Assembly: GCA_947044365.1 (NCBI GenBank)
Contig: OX345636.1
Span: 23,469,466-23,533,465 of the forward strand
Reading direction: 5' to 3'
DNA length: 64,000 bases
Source: Petrosia ficiformis
Taxonomy: Eukaryota > Porifera > Demospongiae > Haplosclerida > Petrosiidae
Part shown: positions 44,364 to 56,496 of the stretch, piece after piece
How the letters are laid out: every line of letters begins with the position of its first letter
Position numbering within the stretch: position 1 is the first letter of the stretch
Notes under the pieces: generated by a model
Told to the model about the DNA's origin: nothing
What the model saw: only the letters and a program-made list of their open reading frames with translations
Databases searched by the model: none
Program-made: the position numbers and the translations under genes

Positions 44364-45225
44364 TTACGGTAACTTGTTTTGATAGTAAGGTGGATAGGGT
44401 TGATGATTAACTGGTGGGTTTGTTAAAATACGCTCTATCATGGTCATCATTAATTCTTCCATTTTTAGTTCGTGTTCTCTCTCCAGTATTCTGCGTCTAT
44501 CATCAACTTTCACAATACATTTTAAACATTTTCTCCTCTCTCTCTTCTGCTTTCTTCTCCAACATAACAATCATATCAGTGAAATCATTACCAGATCTGC
44601 TCTTACATTTTTGACCTTGATAGAAAATCAATCAATCAGTATAAATTTTAACATCTGAAGTCTATTACCTTTTGACTTGTTAGTCAGTACAGTTGTTTCT
44701 GCAGATTTGGACGACGATGATGATAATGATGTTGCAGATGTAGACATTGTTTGTGTTGAATTGGAAACTACATGGTGGTACTATTGCATTTAATGTTTCC
44801 TCTGGTCCTTCACTGAGATGTTGGTCATCTATCATACCATCTTCTACTTCAGAAACAGTTTGATTTGGAATGCTGCTCTCTAGTAGTAGTACTGGTTCTG
44901 TGGCGGCCCTTGTACCTAATATTCCATCTATGTCATCAGAAAAAGGACAGGTTTTCCCGTCTGTTCCACTAACACGATTGCCATCTCTAATCTGTGATAT
45001 GTATTATCACTTATGTATCTTTTTTTAATATTTATCTTACTATTCTGTATTTTGTCACTAGGCCTTTCATTTTTGTCCTACATTGCTCCATTCTTTCTTA
45101 TCATAACCTTGTACTTCCATCTTCTCAACTATCACGCACTATTGGTACCTCATTCAGTTGATGTTCAATCATTGATTCCTTCCATGCTTCAACTAAAGCT
45201 TTTGTCTCATTGCTAGACCAGTAAG
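44364..45225 (-). pseudogene. Harbinger Myb/SANT-like DNA-binding protein, decayed
   Basis: Minus strand: the trihelix-type start WSSNETKALVEAWKESMIEH, a break, EQCRTKMKGLVTKY, then NRVSGTDGKTCPFSDDIDGI, LGTRAATEP, and the Ser-rich MSTSATSLSSSSSKSAETTV up to a GTAATAG donor at about 44670. After a short intron comes CKSRSGNDFTDMIVMLEKKA, a frameshift, and the charged coil RILEREHELKMEELMMTMIE ending at 44364. Domain order and orientation match the accessory protein that Harbinger elements need for nuclear entry and end binding. At least two frameshifts. Confidence 0.8.
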
Positions 45226-45464
45226 ACATTATCTTTAATATTTTTTGGCTGCACTAATAGTGAATTTTATTTATTTTGTGCTAATCGCCATGACAATTAC
45301 TAGGCGTGATATAAACAAAGGCACCTTACCTTGCATCAAACCACCTGCTGTTGTGGTATTGCGTGCAATGCGCATTGAGGCGCCTTATTTTAATTGATCA
45401 CGTGTGTGGACACGATTAAACCGCATCAAAGTGCTTTGATAATGACTGTGTGGACAGGCCTTTA

Positions 45465-46675
45465 GTTACTTGGAAGGTACCTCCAAGCATGCACTTGCAA
45501 AATGGCAGAATCTTACATCTAAAATATTTGTTCAAGCAAAGCTAGAGAGTCTCCTTATCCAACTTTGAAGTTACAGGTACATTTTAATGTATTTTTAGTA
45601 GTAAAAGTTGTATATTAACTCTATATCTTACCATTCTGAAAACGAGGACTTCCTGCACAAAATGTAATTGATAATCTCCTTATTCAGCCATTTTGTATAG
45701 GTAGAATAACACTAATCATGCCATTTCCTGAATACTAACTTCCTGTACAAAATGGCAGAATATTTAATGTAATGATTATTTCATTTGTGGTCCCTTTTCA
45801 AAAATGTGATATAATTAATTTTTAACATTCAAATTCCACTGTCACTAAAACATTTAGTTTAAGGACCAAACTAAACAGCGATAAAGTTGTATATTTCACT
45901 CATGTAAGTTCAGATAGTAATTCAGCCTTTTTCTTCTTTGCAATGCATGTTTAATACTAAGTTACATTCATCATGATTCATGGTGTCTCTTCTTATAGGG
46001 TGCTACTAATGTTCAGAAAATTTTATCGTAATAGGCACTCTAGTCTTAGTGACAGACTGTAAAGTTACAAGTCAGGTTGATGGCAAATTATACGTGTGAC
46101 GTACATAAACGCAATACTAAGCATGGCTGCAGATGTTAGTTTGGCGATAATGCAGTCTTTCCAGCACCTTGGGTACCTACCTACTGAAGATCAGTTTTCT
46201 AAGTGCTAAACAACACTAACCTGGACACAAGTTCTTGCATAGCTTTAACACTTGAAGTGGCATTTTCTAGCTTCCTGTAGCATGGCTTACAAACATAACA
46301 TGTACCAACGCTATGGGGATCAGGTACACAAACAAACTCTCTTTCGTTTTCATTCCATTTTCACTACTTGCCAGATTTCTCCATTCTTTAGCACTCTACG
46401 ATAACAAATTAAACAGTTATTCGTTAAAGTCAACATCACACATTATGTCACAGAATACTGTGATTTGATTGGAGAGACGGGTTTTGTGAATACTGTGATT
46501 TGATTGGAGAGACGGGTTTTGTTCTCTAGTTCCAAGAAAGTTGACTTAGTGTGCCAGATGCCCTCTCACTCGTTAAGGGCATGGGCGGCTGGGGACGAGA
46601 CTACAGTTTTTGCACCCATTTTAGTGCTACAATATTACTGAAGTCAACTTACTATAATAAATTTTGTACTATGTG
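45465..46675. other. No clear gene; 35-bp tandem duplication
   Basis: A 35-bp unit (AATACTGTGATTTGATTGGA and GAGACGGGTTTTGTG) is duplicated at 46453-46522. Short phrases such as ACTTCCTGNACAAAATG recur near 45650 and 45740. A 28-codon ORF from ATG 46124 is too short to judge. Confidence 0.5.
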
Positions 46676-47150
46676 TAGTGATGGCAATATTAAAAATTTT
46701 AAAACAATACAATATTGATCGATACAAGTTGAATATTGATAGTATCAATATATAATCCAATACGATATGCAAACCATGCCCATTAAATAGTATTTTAACT
46801 TTTTAATAAACAAACTTTACTTTTTAAGAAACAGAAACATTTTCACATTTTTGGGCTTAAGTCTGTTTCGTTGTGCTGATAGGAACTCTCCTGACTTACT
46901 AAAGAGCCTCTCAAAAGGAACTGATGTGGCAACAATAGAGAGATACTTGAGTTTCATGTATGGTTGCGTGACTGCATGTTGACACAATTTTATTTTTATT
47001 ATAAAAATCAGTTATTTAACATTAATAAGTAGGCATGGTTATTGTATCGAATGATAGTTTTGGAATATTGCGGTTCGATATTTATCGATACTGTTATATA
47101 TCGGTCATATCAATAGTTATATCGATATATCGATATATCGCCCATCACTA
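46676..47150 (-). mobile_element. Internally deleted hAT element keeping the dimerisation domain
   Basis: The ends are TAGTGATGGCAATAT and the complement of CGATATATCGCCCATCACTA. The flanks ACTATGTG and CTAGTGTG could be a degraded 8-bp duplication. Inside, the minus strand at 46817-46957 reads VATSVPFERLFSKSGEFLSA, then QRNRLKPKNVKMFLFLKK, the hAT C-terminal dimerisation motif. The remainder of the transposase is deleted. The right end contains repeated CGATATAT and TATCGATA palindromes. Confidence 0.8.
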
Positions 47151-47830
47151 CTAGTGTGACAGTGGCACTTGATCAGGTGTGCAGTGCACACTTCTTTAGA
47201 GGTGTATCTCGCCTTTATTTAAAAGGTGTGTCACTCACACTTAACATGGTGTGTGTATTGGGACAAGCGTTGCACACCTCTTTAGGTGTGTATCGCACAC
47301 TTCAGTTTTACAGTGTACAACCATGTCAAAGCTCTGAGGATCATTTCATTCTTTCTGTTATGGCAGTAAACTACTGGACATCAAAATTACATTTTGGTAT
47401 GCACCCATCATTAAGACTTATATGATATTTAATGTGGCTGTGGATAATCTCTCACTTGCATTACCACTCTTTATCTACGGACAATAGGTTGTTGACCATG
47501 GAACTATCTATAATGACTCACAGTAACAAGTTGGCAGACAAAGGAGACTTCATTAATCTGTCTGGGGAACAGGTTAGTCCATATGTTTTATATGTTCCTC
47601 AAATTTATTATTTTTATGCAGAATCAGTATGCAGTACTGCTTCTCCACTCTCCACAACAAGAATGGAACCTGTACTAACAAGTGGAAGGCCATTGGAGAC
47701 AGAGTTTGAATGTCCTTTGTTCTTTCTGACAAGTGAAGTATTTGTTTCTTTATAGTGCGGTATTTTTGGAAATCATTAAATGTTTATATTGATGAGATTA
47801 AATTTGACATTCCAAGCACGTGTTACTAAA
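47151..47830. other. No recognised gene
   Basis: Repeated phrases of the type CACACCTCTTTAGGTGTGTAT and AGGTGTGT...CACACTT (47160-47320) form imperfect inverted repeats. ORFs at 47156-47425 and 47432-47755 have no recognisable family. Confidence 0.4.
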
Positions 47831-47835
47831 CCATG

Positions 47836-47960
47836 CCTACTTTTGATAATGGAGCCGGAGTGCAGGCGAGAAAGTGCTGTGAGAAGATACCACATCTACC
47901 AGACCATAGGGATACTGTTGTTGGAGAAGCTCTACCTTGTGTATCACAGATTCAAGTAAA
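47836..47960 (+). pseudogene. Possible HIRAN-like repeat-protein fragment
   Basis: One frame reads ESAVRRYHIYQTI and another continues RDTVVGEALPCVSQIQ to a GTAAAAG donor-like site. YHVYxxIWxxxVGExLxC is the start of a HIRAN-like domain found in many sponge and cnidarian uncharacterised proteins. One frameshift would be needed. Confidence 0.33.
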
Positions 47961-48942
47961 AGCAGCTAAAATTTAACTTTTTTTGATCAATAATAACAAA
48001 CACACTCAGTTGAAATTTGTTTCAGAATCTCTTCTGTTACACAGTGATTAAATATCAAAATAATTAATGCCAGGTGGGTGGGGTATTAATTACAAATTAA
48101 CTGTTATAAAACCAATAAATTTCATAGACAATCAAACTCTCAAAGCAATGTGTTGTTTTCAAAGAACTTAAAAAAAACTGTAAAGCAGTCTACCGACATG
48201 GTTAACTAAATGACAAGAAGATTAAAGGTGATTTCATCATCACTAACCATCGAAATCCACATTGTTGACTTGTCATGGTTTGCATGTGTCAACAATGCGT
48301 ATGTGCAAATTGATGCAGGTATCAATTTTGATGTGGGCGGAAGATGAGAAACAAAATAAATCAACGATTCCTGACCTAAATATACAAATGTGTACAAACT
48401 CATTTATATGCAAACCACACTATGAAATCAGTGGTTATTATTGTTGTGATAGTGGAAGTGATAATTAATTTACATGCAGGTTACCACAACTATACTATTA
48501 TCAATCAACCTCATAATTAATTTTCCATTTATCCTCCTGTAAAATTTATATTTACTTTATAATGTCTTATTTGTTTGTGGTTTGACCAATAGATATGATA
48601 TTTCCAGTGACTCCACACCTAGGGAAAATTCGATTTAGGGATGAAGTTTATAAATGATTGAAATCTAGGGAATGTTTGACTCAAAACTGATTCAAGTGTA
48701 TTCACACACCTAGAAAATTATATATCTTATAACATTGATAACAGCAAAGTGATCACAATAGTCACAGTAAGTCACTGCAACCAATATATGTCACCTCAGC
48801 ATGCACCCAATCATGAATTACAATCTGCAGTAACACTGTAACAGCAATGACTGCAATGTATTAAATGTAACAAGTATCAGGTGCAACCTGCACTCCTGGC
48901 ACTGCTGCTGTTAAAATTTGAAATTTGAGTTAAAAGTATAAG

Positions 48943-49520
48943 ATGGTTGATCTAAGTGAGCACGGTGCTGGTTTGCCAAGTCATACTACAGATGATGATG
49001 ATGATTCTCCTCTTTTAAAAAGTGTAAAGTATACAGACAGTGGTTGAAGGTTGAAGCAATGCATAGGTCCTGTTCAAAGGGATCCATACAAGGTTTTTTG
49101 CAAAGTTTGTAGCAAAGAATTGACGAAACATTGGCAGCTTTCAGAGTTGAGCACCGTTTACCTTCCAAGGTATGGATAATCTTTCTGATATTTTTCCTGA
49201 TTTGTCGTGAAGAAATTCCAGAGCAAGCACACCAAAACTCAAAGTGTCATAAAGCATGTTCTTGCTGACCACTTTTGAGCCAGACTTCAGGAAACCGTAA
49301 GAAAGACGAACTTTTCAATCATTATTGACAAGACAATCATCAGCTCTAAAAAGCTACTTGCTCTTGTACTTCATTTCTTTTGTGACCAAGAAAACCGAAT
49401 TAAAAGCCAGTTTTTGAGAGTGCGGAATCTGACGCTACAACACATGTTGCATGTTTGACATCCTATTTCCAGAAGGAAAACATACATGTTCGGTCAGCAC
49501 TATTCTGTTGTAACATTGCT
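48943..49520 (+). pseudogene. hAT transposase N-terminal half, decayed
   Basis: ATG at 48943 starts MVDLSEHGAGLPSHTTDDDD. After a frame change it reads WLKQCIGPVQRDPYKVFCKV, then CSKELTKHWQLSEL, a BED-type finger half. Further on comes ARLQETVRKTNFSIIIDKTI, the RNase-H start where the family has DETTDVS, then a further degraded part with VRSALFCCN-like pieces. The 3' terminal sequence near 49740-49805 (complement of GGCACGCAAAGTGCGCC) matches the end of the hAT remnant at 5.93 kb, so both probably belong to one family. The middle and dimerisation domain are missing here. Confidence 0.68.
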
Positions 49521-51960
49521 ACACACCTATGCAACTCCCCCCATCTCTAGAAGGGCCTGTTGACTATTTTATTCTTCTGCTTCTAAGCGACAAAAGCTGA
49601 GTAATGATATCAGGACCACCAATGATGATTTATAACAGTTGCACGTACAAGTTCTTGGTGAAGTTCCTGACGATGTCGCAGTATATCTAGAATTGTCCTT
49701 TTATTAACTTCTTAGTTGCGTTATTCATGTAATTATTATTAATCGACAAGCCCATCATAAATAAATAATTAGGTAAACATTTTCGGCGCACTTTGCGTGC
49801 CAAATGTCTTTTGTTCAGGCCCAGATATCAATTAGGGTCTGGCTACACCACTGTGAAGAGGTTGAGAGTTCTGGTACATATTCATTCAGCACCTTAATTC
49901 TCAAAATGGCATTCCATATCTATGGATCTTTGTTTGATTGAAGTTCCTTCCACTTCTCCTAATTCAATCATAATAGAAACTGATGATGTCATGAAGTTTA
50001 CAATACCAACAAAATGTTAATTTTTATTAAACAAATAATTATTCTATCATTAATCATCTTTCTCTGATCATTCTTAATCTACTGTTGCATTTAACTGTCC
50101 AGTCATCTCTGTAACAGCCTTAAGCATATTACAATTATCTCAACAAAAACCTTGAAATTTTCCCACTACAAGCACATAAAAAGAAAGCTAGCATGTTAGA
50201 CTAGGCCATCAGACATGTACATCTTTTTAAAGGCATTTGAAGTAACGGAAACATTTTATTAGCCAACATGTACATTTTCAAAGGAGGGAATTCAAAATAT
50301 ATTTCCTTCAAAGGTAACAATATCTGGATGTGTTCAAAATGGCATTCTATATGGCATTCTATATCTATGGACATGTTGGTTTCAATGAAGTTTCTTTCCA
50401 CTAGTAGCTACTCCTATAAGTGACATCTATCTTAATTCTCTAAATGGCATTCAGTTAAATCATTTACACCCCATAGTTTTTTTTTACATTCCCAAATTAA
50501 TTGTCAAGGTGATTATGTGAGTAAGCGCATAATAACAACTCTCCTGTTTTAGAAAACTAGAGTTTGAACTTACTTGCTGGAAAGAAGAGTCCTCAAGAAA
50601 GCCATAAATGTAAAATGTAAAATGTATGCTTGCTCATTACCAGCACCAGCACCAGCACCAGCACTCTTACTTACCCAACTTCCACATTTCATAAAGTTAG
50701 ACAGAAGACTTCTAACAAATTTTTGCGACTCCTGAATGTGAATAGACTATAATCCTTTTTTTTGTATTTCATGTATGATGAATCCAAAAGCAAATCATTG
50801 TGTCAAGTTAATTCTTGTGATGAACAACCTCAGAGTATCTGCAAGGTTTCATATAGTTGAAAAATTCAAACATATGAAAGCAAGGGGAAACAGCTAAATC
50901 CTTCAAAGCTTGGAAAGAGTATGATAAAAATAGTGATAGATGTAAACTTGCTTGCAGTCTTTATTGGGTCTACTAATGCACCAAATAGTTAAGGTAGAAA
51001 ACACCAAGTTCTGTTCTCTTATGCTGAAGCAGACACTCAAATCAGTGTCCCAAGTAGAAGTGTAATCAGGCAAGAAATCTATCAACTTGTGATAGATGTC
51101 AAAGGAATTATTAACCCTTATAACCCATTGACGTTTACAAAACTATATAAGTAATCTATCCGAAGTTAAGCAATCGAATTGACAAAGACGCTAAAAGCAG
51201 CTGTTCGTACTCACCTTCCTGCTTTCTTCCAACTAACAAAACATGATTTTGGTATCTATGACTTTGTGGTTATAACTTCCTTATAGTAACTTGCCAAATC
51301 CAATGATGTGTGATATGATATACTTAAGCATAGAAATACCTAGAAACACTATGAAAACTATTCTAACTATACACATTGTAGAGTGCAATTAATCTCTGAT
51401 AATTCCTCCAACGCTAATATCAGCCATCTAACAGTGGTCTACTTTATCTCTAACATGACTGATTTTATTTCTTCATTCTTCAGGTCCAACTCTCCTGAAT
51501 CCTTCACAGCAGACAAAGTGATATGAGCTTTTGACCAACATAACTTTTCTCATATATCTTATTTGGAGATCTAATTGAACTTTCATCTAGCTCTTGGATG
51601 ACCACTCTGCTCAGATGGTAATGCAAATGGAGTAGCTGAACTTACTGAAATACCCTCCGACAATTCTGAATCAACATACTCTTCCATTTGTAAGGTATAC
51701 CATGTGCTGAAAGTGAAGTTGGCACAGCCACACCTCTTTCTTTCAATTAACTAAAGTCGACTTCAAAAAGGTACAAAACTATAACTGAAACTAACATTGA
51801 CTTCTTCTAACTAAGCACTCTCCATCACAAACAGTTAACTATCGAATGCAGGTAGATAGTACTAATAAGTATAGATAAACAACAAACTAATCATATTAAT
51901 TAACTATAATACAATCCAGCATGATATCCATTTCAGTATATACCCTGAGAAAACACAAAA
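49521..51960. other. No gene seen; short imperfect repeats
   Basis: An imperfect repeat with CAAAATGGCATTC, ATATCTATGGA and TTGAAGTT(C/T)CTTTCCAC occurs at 49900-49960 and 50335-50400. There is an (ACCAGC)n tract at about 50640-50664. The sequence TTAACCCTTATAACCC at 51112 could be another MITE end. No coding remnant recognised. Confidence 0.5.
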
Positions 51961-51969
51961 AATACTACA

Positions 51970-52325
51970 TCAGTAAGATATTTGTGGGAAGTTTATTCCA
52001 ATGAAGAGACCTCTTACCATTAATACAAAAACGCTACTGGCCAAAAATGGAGGATGTGACTTTCCATCATCAAGATCACTCTCTAGTTCATTAATATCGC
52101 CTAAGTTGGTAAAACCTATCAACTCCCCGTTATTCTTGTCATACACTAACCCTTCTCTTATTTGCATCTCGTCTCCTACTATACATACATACTTCTCAAA
52201 TTCTCAGGAGTGTTGTTGAAATAATGTGTGTAGTCTCTCAGGGTCTGTTCTGTATACACCCAGACTTTCTAAGTAATTCATACGCACCAGATGACTGATG
52301 CCTTAAATGTAATTTAATTTTCTCG
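51970..52325 (-). pseudogene. P-element (THAP9-type) transposase fragment
   Basis: Minus strand: LHLRHQSSGAYELLRKSGC, a frameshift, TLRDYTHYFNNTPEN, then after a stop MQIREGLVYDKNNGELIGFT, NLGDINELES and SVFVLMVRGLFIGINFPQ. The pairs SxxAYExLRxSG...TLRDYTH and IREGLVYDKxxGELIGFxxLGDIN...FMVRGLF are characteristic of the P-element transposase. The N-terminal THAP finger and the C-terminal half are absent. Confidence 0.82.
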
Positions 52326-52386
52326 TGTCCACTTCGCGAGTATGCATTGTATACGTACTTAAGGAAATTGTGTCATTCCCGGGGGC
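52325..52386 (-). repeat. Dispersed repeat, copy of 38977-39045
   Basis: It is inverted relative to the first copy. Shared landmarks are CGAGTATGC, GTATACGT and the CCCGGG end. It abuts the P-element fragment. Confidence 0.75.
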
Positions 52387-53720
52387 TCGGTCAATTAATG
52401 GGCATGGCGCGTAATAGAATGGGCGCTCGAACTCAGCAGATAGAAAGCTGCTTCTTGTAGCTTACATAGAATGAGAAACTGGAACTACTAGCTAACTATT
52501 CTACATGAAATATATTCCTAAAGTTCTACAAGATTCTTTAAAAGGTAAAGAGCGTAGATAATCAAAATAATAACTATAATAGGCTGTTGTGTTTTAGGCA
52601 TGATAAAGTCAGCCATGATTACTGAATGCTGGACACCATAAAGCAATCATACTTTATTTCTCTATATACACTTGTTTTTATGTTTACCTGTTGTATCAGT
52701 GAACTTTCCTTCCCTTTGCTTACCAAGCTGTTGGAAATGTTAGTCATTATTACCATTACATGGAGAAGACTTTCTGGAGTATAAATGTGTGATGGGATTA
52801 AATAAGGTACTATTTTGGCTAAAATGGAGAGTGCACATGGTATGTGTATTTGATAACAGGAGTGGTTATTACTGTTCACTTCTACCCAGGATTCAGGCAG
52901 GCGAGAAAATACATTTTCTTGTAATACTGCAAGTGAACTATTGAATAGCCATACGTCTGCAAAAGAAAAAAAGCTGACATTTTACAATAATGTTTTGTAT
53001 ATTTACCATTTGGAAGTGTAATGTTTCTTAGTGGCAGTGATACAATCAAGCTCTCATCTGCAAGTATAATATCTGTTATGACTAAGATGAGACTTTCGAC
53101 TAAGATTAGTGTTGTAGTACTTATGGGCTAACCTTTGTACTTAGAAGATAAAGATAGTCCACTTAGTCCACTTTAAAGAAGGTAAATGATGTATACTGTT
53201 GTTCAATTTCTCTATTGCGTTAACTGTACATTAATAGCTTAGCAACTCGCATAGTCTTCCATAACAATATATATAAAATGTGTATTAAATGTTTCGTCCT
53301 CGAATGCAGTTCCAATCACTTTATTATCTGTAGTTTAAGTAATATAAGTAATATAAGTTAGAATCAATATCCCTGTTGCTGTGACTTCTTTATGTATCTT
53401 CTTAATGAAGACTCAGAATGAATAAGCTCAATTTCATGTCCTTGTACAAGGATATTTGGGATAATGCTTACCACAAAACTTAATTGTACACCACCGATTC
53501 CAGGAATGGATCTAGGGGGGTCCTAGGGTGCGTAGGCACCACCCTTCCAGTTTGTTGATGAAGACATACCTTTAAATGTTTGAAGATATTGTAGACTCCT
53601 TTGCGAGAAAGCACCCTCACAAAATGATCCTTGCAAACATTCTCTACAATGATTTATAATGCGACTATTTTTGCATATAATTAATTAACAATCGGTTGAC
53701 TACACCCTCATAAATAATTA
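52387..53720. other. No gene seen
   Basis: AT-rich. ORFs of up to 86 codons (52619-52879) have no signature. A GGGGGGTCCTAGGG phrase near 53515 may be a repeat end. Confidence 0.5.
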
Positions 53721-53728
53721 ATTAATTT

Positions 53729-54425
53729 AAATCAGAGTTCTCTGGAAGTATTTGCCACCAATTCATCGAGTTTTCAGCAAAGTAATGTTTTGAATAATTG
53801 GTGACGTATTTGTAATCGTTATCCTGTTGAAATCGATAGTTTTTGTCCGGGAATGCTCTTTCAATAAATGGCCATCTAATATTGTGCAGTAGTGTATAGC
53901 TGTCGGTGTTCCTGTGAAAATAACAGTTGATGTAGCTCCTTTTTTGCTTATCCCTCCCCACACATGAGCTTCCTCCTAGGCTCATTTTACTTTTTAAAGC
54001 AGAGCCTGCCATGGTTGTGTAGTTGTGCAGAGCACCTGTCGGTAAAAGTTACATTAATCAAATGTTTCTTCTGCTGATTTGCTGTTTGCACCAATGTAGT
54101 CTCTCTTCCATATTTACAGCCCTGACAAGTTGACCATACTTCGGTCTTGTTGACACCCACCCTCATGCAAGAGTTCACGCATCTGCCTCCCTGTAAGTTC
54201 ATCGTTCCTTGCCACTGTATTGTTAATACATTTTATCTGCTCTTAACTGAGCTTTGGAGTGTGGGATCCTTGGGATGAATCTGTTGTTGTTGGTATCTAA
54301 TTTTGTAGACGGAAACTTTACTGGTATATATCTCCTCTTTGGCAAGGTGATTCTGAATATCTGGGACAGAATATCCAGACTTGCTGATTACAACAATCCT
54401 CCTCCTCCTGTCATCTTAACAGTAG
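53729..54425 (-). pseudogene. Tc1-like transposase pseudogene, a second lineage
   Basis: Minus strand: a helix-turn-helix region RRIVVISKSGYSVPDIQNHL, then EQIKCINNTVARNDELTG, then KYGRETTLVQTANQQKKHLI, NVTFTDRCSAQLHNHGRLCF (first catalytic Asp in FTD), VWGGISKKGATSTVIFTGTP and YRFQQDNDYKYVTNYSKHYF. It is cut at PENSDLN just before the terminal Glu motif. At least three frameshifts. The sequence is clearly distinct from the two intron-bearing Tc1-like copies. Confidence 0.82.
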
Positions 54426-56490
54426 TTGAGGAAACACACGGTGGTATAGAACAGAAGTCTGTTGCAGCATATTATTTATATACATGCTTGTGCGTGTGCA
54501 TACTTCATTATGCATCAGAATAGACTCGAGATACACACGTGTGCAGCTATTAACTTGTGTCTAATTGGTGCTGTACATTATATATATATATTATGACTTG
54601 TAATTTTATATTATAATATAGTTTGCAGATCAAGATGACACACCTGCATGTATAAAGTGTAGCTGTTTTGTTATTAACATTATGAATAAATTATATGTAT
54701 AAATAAATCAACTTTTTATTATTTTTCTGCCTTGTTGACATTACTGCTTGGTATTCATCTCAGGGCAAAAACCAATACCAACATACGAAGTTACTTCCAG
54801 TGGACCTAATCGAGCCTGCCATGTTTGTAGGTGTCTGCGTCTGTCAAAATTGTTAATGAATAAATGATATGCATGGATACAAGATCTACAATAAATTATT
54901 AAGTTAATTTATTTTTCATGGTTACTAGATAATTAACCCGAGCGCGTAGGCGGAGGGTTATAGTAATCGGTTTGTGTGTGTGTGTCTGTCTGTGTGTTAC
55001 CACGTAATCTTTGCAAATACCTGATGATACTAATTTGTTGACAAATGGTTGAAGACGCTATATATCCATAATGCCAACATTTAAAGGATTTCTTCTGATG
55101 TCAGCAGAAAACACTGAACCACTAACTTTTGTCTCTTTGAAGCTTTGTTTCTTGAGCTTTGTCTATTGTCCTAACGAGTGTTTATACAGCTATTTGTGAA
55201 GTTTTGTCCAGAAATTCGCTAGTTATCGAGATCTGATGGCCATGCTTTCCCCATAATTTGCATATAAAGTTGTTCGAAAGCCATGCTGTTTAGCAGTAGC
55301 TAGCGAGGGTTCTGCATTTTAGTGCATTCATTTTGAAGGTTTTTAAAGTCATCAACTGAGCCTGGTACGTTTTTTTCAAATTCGAAATCTTTTTCACCGT
55401 TCTCACCATTCTCACATCCAATATTTCATAGCTCCTGATGTACAAATTATTGAAATGAGGACATCCCGCTGTTCAACTTTCTGCCTTCTCGAGCAGATGC
55501 AGAAACATTGATATGTTTATTAGCTGCAAGAATCTTCATGATTAGACGAAAACTTAATCAAACATATTACAAATACTTTGTATACATATTGAAATGATTA
55601 TCCTCAAACAATTATACTTTAAAAGGAACGTTTTTGACATGCACATTACTCATACAAATATCACAGCACAGACACAACTTCTGTTCTGTAAGCTGATGTG
55701 TTCAAAACCTCAAAGGTGTTAGCTTACTTAAACTATGCAGCTCATCGTAGATCAAATATGATGTGAGTTAGGATCAAATGAATTTAATGAAATTTGCAGA
55801 TACACCTCTAAAGCAGTTATTATATTCGAAAGAGTGTTTTATAATAGTACCACATTTTACTGTGAAAGTTATCGCAAAGGTGATGGAAAGAGAGACAGTT
55901 CTTATTGCTCTTATAGGGGTGATGATGGGAAGGAGGACTTTGGAATAGTTCAAAAATTTGCTTAGTGTCGTCTGATAGGCACTATTGTATTGATGAAGCC
56001 CTTATCAAGATCTCACTCTGCTATCCTTCAATCATCTGGCTCACAATGTAGAGGTATACTGGATACCCATGCTAGAATCTCCTTAATTTCAAAATTAATA
56101 ATAAATGTTTCACAACCTGCTGATAATACACCTACTTGTACATGCACAGATATAATTTTTTAATACGGTACACGTCAAAATTAAAGTCAGCACTCATCAC
56201 TAGGCCTTTAAGTGTAGAAGGCTATCTGACGACTTTTTTTTTCCTACTAATGACCAGAACAGTGCTACGTATATACAGAGAATCAAACTATGTATGTAGT
56301 ACGTACGTAATATCAGCAGTTATCACTAGATTATGTATATTACCGACCATAACAGTGCTGCAGACGTACATACAAAATTTCACACAGGCTTTCTGGTAGG
56401 TATAAATAACACACTAGACGCATACGTACATACATCACATTTGTACACAACTGCTTACGATATCAGAATTACAACTTCATTTGACTGGTA
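54426..56490. other. No gene; dispersed repeats
   Basis: At about 54935-55010 AACCCGAGCGCGTAGGCGGA and GGGTTATAG, followed by a (GT)n-like stretch, look like a MITE end. 55110-55245 is the second copy of the repeat at 32190. TACGTAC motifs are at 56.30 and 56.43 kb. Confidence 0.5.
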
Positions 56491-56496
56491 CGTATA

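Larger units (their letters stand above)
42885..45461. mobile_element. Complete PIF/Harbinger element
   Basis: Inverted ends AGGCCTGTCCACAC at 42885-42898 and GTGTGGACAGGCCT at 45448-45461 are flanked by the 3-bp duplication TTA (42882-42884 and 45462-45464), exactly as expected for Harbinger. Both genes of the superfamily are present: a DDE transposase on the plus strand and a Myb/SANT-like protein on the minus strand, arranged tail to tail. Both are decayed. Length is 2577 bp. Confidence 0.95.

Noticed and set aside
46124..46210. Short ORF starting MAADVSLAIMQSFQ as an exon
   Set aside because: Only 28 codons, no family signature and no clear donor.
51112..51140. TTAACCCTTATAACCC as a piggyBac-like MITE
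   Set aside because: Only one possible end is seen and the sequence after it does not match the family at 24 kb.
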